Positions 40,287 to 44,189 of a stretch of 44,189 bases of DNA are shown piece after piece (position 1 is the stretch's first letter; every line of letters begins with the position of its first letter). The DNA comes from Rhizobium sp. Q54 (GTDB taxonomy: Bacteria; Pseudomonadota; Alphaproteobacteria; UBA828): the NCBI GenBank assembly GCA_945892755.1, contig CAMDDO010000018.1, positions 1 to 44,189 of the forward strand, in the 5' to 3' direction. The position numbers and the translations under genes were made by a program. The notes beneath the pieces were generated by a model. That model saw nothing but the letters and a program-made list of their open reading frames with translations. It did not search any database and had not been told where the DNA came from.

Positions 40287-43148
40287 CTACAGCCGTCTTG
40301 ATTGATCGAAGGCGGCGCCGACGGCTTCGCCCGCCGCCCCTAACAATGTCATTAATTCTCCCCGGTCGGTCGCCCCCACCGCAACCGCCAGGGCCTTGTC
40401 GATCTCCTGCCTTTCGGCATCGCCAAGCACTTCATCCCCGACGGCCAATTCACGATAGCTTTCAATCCGACGAAGCTGAAAGTGTGCGCGCCGCAATTCG
40501 CGTACCGTATGGGCGGGCCATAACGTCAGCGTCTGGAAGCGGTCGAGCGCAGCCGATGTCGAAAGTCCGAGCAATTCGGGAAACTGCCGTGCGCTCCCGA
40601 GCTGGACGACGCGCGTCAGTAGTTCGATGTCATTGAGCCCACCCGGCGCACGGCGTGGGTCGACAGCCAGCGCTCCGGCATCAACGCCGACGCGTTGCAA
40701 GGCCGCATGCCGTGCGCCGACAAGTTGGAAGAGTGCCGCATCGCCGCCATGGATGGCGACAAGGTGCTGATGGACCTCTTTCAGCGTCGCAGCGCCATGG
40801 CTCTCCCGTTCGTGCACCGATCGGGCCGACGCGAACTTCAGCCGAATTGCAAGACCCCGATCGTCGAGCGGCAATTCGCACAGGTCTCGGACCGATGCCA
40901 GCAGCGGCGCCTCTGCCGCCCAAGACCCATTCGTGATCTCGCGAAAGCACTCGACGATCGAGGTACCTAACCGCTCCGCGGCGTCTCGCTCCTCATCGAC
41001 CAGCAGGACAATATCCGAACAATCCAGCCGCTCGATATCGCGCGAGCCGTAGCGTCCGATGGCAATGGCGGGCACCCCGAGGCCGACGATCACCGCATCG
41101 CAGAGATTGGCGATCGCATGGGCCGCGTCAAAAGCGGTCAACGCGTAACGAGCCGTCGCGACACCGACCTGAGCCCTGATACGATCGGCCAGCGCGGTGA
41201 GCCGTTCCATCCGTGCCTCGCCTGCCGAACTGTCGATGATTGACCTGATCTCACGCAACAGAAGCTTCCGCCCTGGCGGACTCAGCGAAAACTCCCGCTC
41301 GACCAAATGCTGCAACACACGTGGCCGCGCCCCGAAAAACGCCAGAAGCGCCGGGGCCCGAGCGGCGGCGGTCGTCACGATGTCAAGCGCGCTCCGGTTT
41401 GCGGCCAAGAGAGCGGGTGTGACCGCGTCGCCGTCGAGATCAACTATGAATCGATCGAACCGGCGGATCAGTTGATCTTTCGTCGCATGGCTTCGCGTTG
41501 CCGCCACCAATTGCGGAACGAGCAAGCGTAGAGCCTGGGCACCCCTGTCTCGCTCCACGTCCGCTTTCGAGCCGACAGCCCAGCGCCGGAACATGGCATA
41601 CATGTCGGCCGGATCGGCGAACCCGGCTTCGACCAGGATCCGCGCCACCTCCTCGCTTGGTGCATCGGTCGAAAAGTCCCAGACGCGAGAATCATCCTCG
41701 TCCGAAATCTTGAACAGCGTCTGGTAATGGTGGGCAACGCGGCGCAGGTGGTGGAAGAGCGTGTCCCGAAACGACCCGACGTCTTCGAAACCCATGAAGC
41801 CCGCGAGCCGCGCCATGTCTGAGTCGTTCGATGGCAAGGTCTGGGTCTGCTCGTCGTTGATCATTTGAAGCCGATGTTCGACCTGACGGAGGAACTCGTA
41901 AGCCTCGGTCATCTCGTCAGCGCTCAACTCGTCGAGATAGCCGGCTTCGGACAGCGTGCTCAGGGCATCGAGCGTTTTCTGACAGCGCAAATAGGGATCG
42001 GTCCCGCCATAAATGAGCTGCTGGGTCTGTGCTCCGAACTCGATCTCGCGGATGCCGCCGCGGCCGATCTTGATGTTGTATCCAAAGAAATCGATCTCGC
42101 TGCCGCCGCGATGCGCATTGATCCGGAGTTTGAGCTGCCGAATTTCCCTCATGGTCCAGAAGTCCACACGCTCCGGCCACACGAAGGGTGCAAGCCCGTT
42201 CAAGAATGTGTGGCCGAGTGCGACATCGCCCGCGGCCGGGCGCGCCTTGATCATCGCCGCACGCTCCCAGGTCTCACCCCGCTCGGGGTAGTACGCCCGG
42301 GCGGACGCGACCGAGAGCGCCAGCGGCGTCGCGCCCGGGTCGGGGCGCAAGCGCCAGTCGACGCGGAAGACATAGCCCTCGCCGATGCGGTCGTTGATCA
42401 GTCGCCCGAGCTTCTGCGTCAACCCGATGAAGAATTGCTGCACACTGCGCGCACCGCGGTAGTCGACCTTCGCCGGGTCGTAGAGCGCGATCAGATCGAT
42501 GTCGGACGAATAATTGAGCTCGCGCGCGCCGTACTTGCCCATTGCGAGGACGAAATAGCCGCAGCCGTCCTCTGGGAACAGACGATCGGCGAGAACGATC
42601 TCTCCTCTTTCGTGCGCAGCGAGCAGCAGGTGGGAGATCACGGCCGAAAGGGCAGCGTCTGCGAGATCGCTGAGCGCATGGGTGACTCGCTCGAGCGACC
42701 AATGGTCGGTCAAATCGGCCAAAGCGATCGCGAGCGCCGCCTGGCGGCGCGCGGTGCGGAGGCCTTGTGCTAGGGTCGCTTCGCTCGTCTCGCGCGTTAC
42801 TGCGCCCTTGACACCGAGAATGACGCGCGAGAATGCCGCATCCGGCCCGTCTTCGATCAGTTCCCGGAAAAAGCCCGGCTCCGCGGCGACAACGCGGGAC
42901 AAAAATGGGCTGCTGCCGAGGATGGCTCGGAGGACGTCGATTTCGGGGCTCGGGTTCGCCAGTAGGCCATTCGCCCAGTCGGCGATTTCGGGGCCTGCTG
43001 TTTCGCGTAGCCGCCCCATGACTTCGGCGAGCGGGTCATAGCCCGCTGCGGCCCCAATAAGCCGCGGCATGCCGAAATACGGGGCTCGGTAGAACATGGG
43101 CGTGCGGCATTTGAGCCCAAGATGTCGTGCGACGCAATCGGTCGCCAT
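40287..43148 (-). CDS. glnE: Bifunctional glutamine-synthetase adenylyltransferase/deadenylase GlnE, with degenerate C-terminal half
   Basis: This 953-residue protein has full length for GlnE, which adds or removes AMP on glutamine synthetase under PII control. The N-terminal nucleotidyltransferase domain (deadenylylase in E. coli GlnE) is intact: GKYGARELNYSSDIDL (204-219) with Asp216 and Asp218, VDWRLRPDPG (263-272) and GRGGIREIEF (362-371). In the C-terminal (adenylylating) domain the corresponding motif is GRYGSRDIERLDCSDIVLL (698-716), with Val714 where the second Asp should be. The expected D-x-RLRPSG stretch is replaced near 755-775, and only GGLNDIE (836-842) is kept. The start at 43148 is weakly supported; an ATG at 43097 is possible. 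It lies 252 bases downstream of glnK. Confidence 0.92.
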   Translation of the reverse strand: MATDCVARHLGLKCRTPMFYRAPYFGMPRLIGAAAGYDPLAEVMGRLRETAGPEIADWANGLLANPSPEIDVLRAILGSSPFLSRVVAAEPGFFRELIEDGPDAAFSRVILGVKGAVTRETSEATLAQGLRTARRQAALAIALADLTDHWSLERVTHALSDLADAALSAVISHLLLAAHERGEIVLADRLFPEDGCGYFVLAMGKYGARELNYSSDIDLIALYDPAKVDYRGARSVQQFFIGLTQKLGRLINDRIGEGYVFRVDWRLRPDPGATPLALSVASARAYYPERGETWERAAMIKARPAAGDVALGHTFLNGLAPFVWPERVDFWTMREIRQLKLRINAHRGGSEIDFFGYNIKIGRGGIREIEFGAQTQQLIYGGTDPYLRCQKTLDALSTLSEAGYLDELSADEMTEAYEFLRQVEHRLQMINDEQTQTLPSNDSDMARLAGFMGFEDVGSFRDTLFHHLRRVAHHYQTLFKISDEDDSRVWDFSTDAPSEEVARILVEAGFADPADMYAMFRRWAVGSKADVERDRGAQALRLLVPQLVAATRSHATKDQLIRRFDRFIVDLDGDAVTPALLAANRSALDIVTTAAARAPALLAFFGARPRVLQHLVEREFSLSPPGRKLLLREIRSIIDSSAGEARMERLTALADRIRAQVGVATARYALTAFDAAHAIANLCDAVIVGLGVPAIAIGRYGSRDIERLDCSDIVLLVDEERDAAERLGTSIVECFREITNGSWAAEAPLLASVRDLCELPLDDRGLAIRLKFASARSVHERESHGAATLKEVHQHLVAIHGGDAALFQLVGARHAALQRVGVDAGALAVDPRRAPGGLNDIELLTRVVQLGSARQFPELLGLSTSAALDRFQTLTLWPAHTVRELRRAHFQLRRIESYRELAVGDEVLGDAERQEIDKALAVAVGATDRGELMTLLGAAGEAVGAAFDQSRRL

Positions 43149-43400
43149 TGAAGCGGACTTTGCAACCGAGTTGACCGCCCGATATCAGGCTACAAACGTG
43201 CGCGATTGCCCGATAGCACGAGGCGATAGTGCGATAGCCAGATGTGGGCGCTTTGCCTCGATCGCACGGGTTGCGAAGGCTAGGGCTTTGCCACAGGGCG
43301 CCAGGGACCCGGTCGCGACAGGCTCCCCGGCATGGCTGGCAAAACGCCGTCGGCCCGGGCCGCCGAAGGATACCCGTGGCTTGGGCCTCGATCTTGACCA

Positions 43401-43745
43401 CTAAAGCGCGTCGACGCTCGCATCCATCTTACCGGAGCGAATCTGGATGACATGAGTAAGTTCGGACACGTAGATGCGCCCATCGCCGACCTCGCCCGTG
43501 ACCGCCGCTTGTCTCAACGCATCGACGGCGCGGCTGGCAAGCTCGTCTGAGACCGCGAATTCAATTCGTGTCTTGGTCAAATAGCCGACCGCATACTCCG
43601 CGCCGCGGTAGAACTCCTTGTGGGTTTCCTGCAGACCGAAACGCCTGACCTCGGAAACGGTCATGGACTCAACCCCAATGCCGGCCAAAGCGTCGCGCAC
43701 CAGCTCGAGCCTATGAGACTGAATCACCGCGATGACAAACTTCAT
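43401..43745 (-). CDS. glnK: PII-family nitrogen regulatory protein (GlnK-like)
   Basis: This 114-residue trimeric PII signal protein would sense ATP, ADP and 2-oxoglutarate and bind Amt and GlnE-type partners. The T-loop reads FGLQETHKEFYRGAEY (36-51), with the uridylylation Tyr51 retained. Unusual positions compared with E. coli GlnB are Gln9-Ser10-His11 for Lys-Pro-Phe, Leu38 for Arg, Glu40 for Lys, Arg90 for Lys and Gln101 for Arg, several of which contact the nucleotide phosphates. Arg103 and Gly-Asp-Gly 87-89 remain. GGAGGGAG precedes the ATG at 43745. It lies 56 bases after amt, in the order amt-glnK rather than the common glnK-amtB. Confidence 0.92.
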   Translation of the reverse strand: MKFVIAVIQSHRLELVRDALAGIGVESMTVSEVRRFGLQETHKEFYRGAEYAVGYLTKTRIEFAVSDELASRAVDALRQAAVTGEVGDGRIYVSELTHVIQIRSGKMDASVDAL

Positions 43746-43801
43746 GACAGGCTCCCTCCGAGCTGTTGTCTCTCACGGTCCGCGAGGAGTGCCCCGATTA
43801 G

Positions 43802-44189
43802 TCAGAGAATGGACTCGCCATGGGCATGGATGTCGAGGCCCTCACGTTCGCCGTGCTCGCTCACTCTCAGTCCAATCGTCCGCTTCAGCACAAGGAGAAT
43901 CGCGGCGGTGACGATCGCGCTCCAGGCGACCGTCACCACGAGCCCATAGAGCTGCTTGACGATCTGAATTGGGGCACCATCCACCGCGCCTGAGGCGCCG
44001 CCATAGGCGCTAGTCGCGAATACGCCGGTCAGAATGGCCCCGACAATACCGCCCACGCCGTGCACGCCAAACACGTCGAGGCTGTCGTCATAACCAAAGC
44101 GATGTTTGAGGTGGCTGGTTGCAAGATAGCAAGCGAGGCCGCCAAGCGCACCAATGGCAAGGGCCGCGGCCGGGGTGACGAAGCCGGAG
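43802..44189 (-). CDS. amt: Ammonium transporter Amt, C-terminal part (partial)
   Basis: The 5' part lies beyond the window. About 128 residues are visible, from SGFVTPAAALAIGALGGLAC through YDDSLDVFGVHGVGGIVGAI to the stop at 43802. The HGVGG histidine is the second of the twin pore histidines of Amt/Mep/Rh channels. The last membrane helix (LYGLVVTVAWSAIVTAAILL) is followed by a cytoplasmic tail with GLRVSEHGEREGLDIHAHGE, the conserved Amt C-terminal signature that interacts with PII. The neighbour glnK product is its expected partner. An in-frame ATG at 44074 would only be an internal methionine. Confidence 0.94.
   Translation of the reverse strand, partial: SGFVTPAAALAIGALGGLACYLATSHLKHRFGYDDSLDVFGVHGVGGIVGAILTGVFATSAYGGASGAVDGAPIQIVKQLYGLVVTVAWSAIVTAAILLVLKRTIGLRVSEHGEREGLDIHAHGESIL

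Noticed and set aside
43351-43362. CGGCCCGGGCCG palindrome downstream of glnK as a terminator
   Set aside because: Only four base pairs remain once a loop is allowed, and the nearest T-run on the minus strand is separated from the stem, so it was not called.

Overview
The window is GC-rich and very tightly packed, with many 4-base ATGA overlaps. Gene content and protein sequences point to an alphaproteobacterium of the Hyphomicrobiales/Rhodospirillales type with a large repertoire of ABC importers. No rRNA, tRNA, CRISPR array or insertion sequence was seen. All functions come from reading the sequence; no database search was run.

Region 1 (1-3791, + strand) is the end of a branched-chain/amide-type ABC importer: the last 43 residues of the binding protein, then livH, livM, livG and livF. 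Region 2 (3945-20051) is a divergent catabolic block. Four genes run leftwards (TIM-barrel isomerase/decarboxylase-like protein, Gfo/Idh/MocA oxidoreductase, XylB-like sugar dehydrogenase, second SDR). Nine run rightwards: an HpcH/HpaI-type aldolase, an orphan HyuB, a second aldolase paralogue, a complete CUT1 sugar importer (binding protein, two permeases, ATPase), a protein resembling D-apionate lactonase, a third aldolase paralogue and a D-2-hydroxyacid dehydrogenase. Together they look like uptake and non-phosphorylative oxidation of an unknown sugar or sugar acid: oxidation to a lactone, lactone opening, and aldol cleavage to small 2-oxo/hydroxy acids. No dehydratase, HyuA or local repressor is present.

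Region 3 (20613-26460, + strand) is a second, paralogous liv-type cassette. A formamidase/acetamidase (FmdA/AmdA) gene sits between livG and livF, so its cargo is probably a short amide or urea-like compound. All three importers have a GC-rich hairpin between the binding-protein gene and the first permease gene.

Region 4 (26523-38046) is an acyl-CoA block: SDRs, an LLM flavin oxidoreductase, an NDP-forming acyl-CoA synthetase broken by a frameshift, an SCP-x/Ltp2-like thiolase fold with a cysteine-free DUF35 partner, a MaoC hydratase, a pair of acyl-CoA dehydrogenases and a hotdog thioesterase. The composition recalls the actinobacterial igr cholesterol side-chain module (FadE28/29, ChsH, Ltp2-DUF35), here probably acting on some branched or cyclic acyl-CoA.

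Region 5 (38158-44189) holds a D-threonine-aldolase-like PLP enzyme, a Crp/Fnr regulator and, on the minus strand, a nitrogen-control run amt-glnK-glnE. GlnE keeps the catalytic residues of its deadenylylating N-terminal half but appears to have lost those of the adenylylating C-terminal half. The PII protein keeps Tyr51 but has changed several nucleotide-binding residues.
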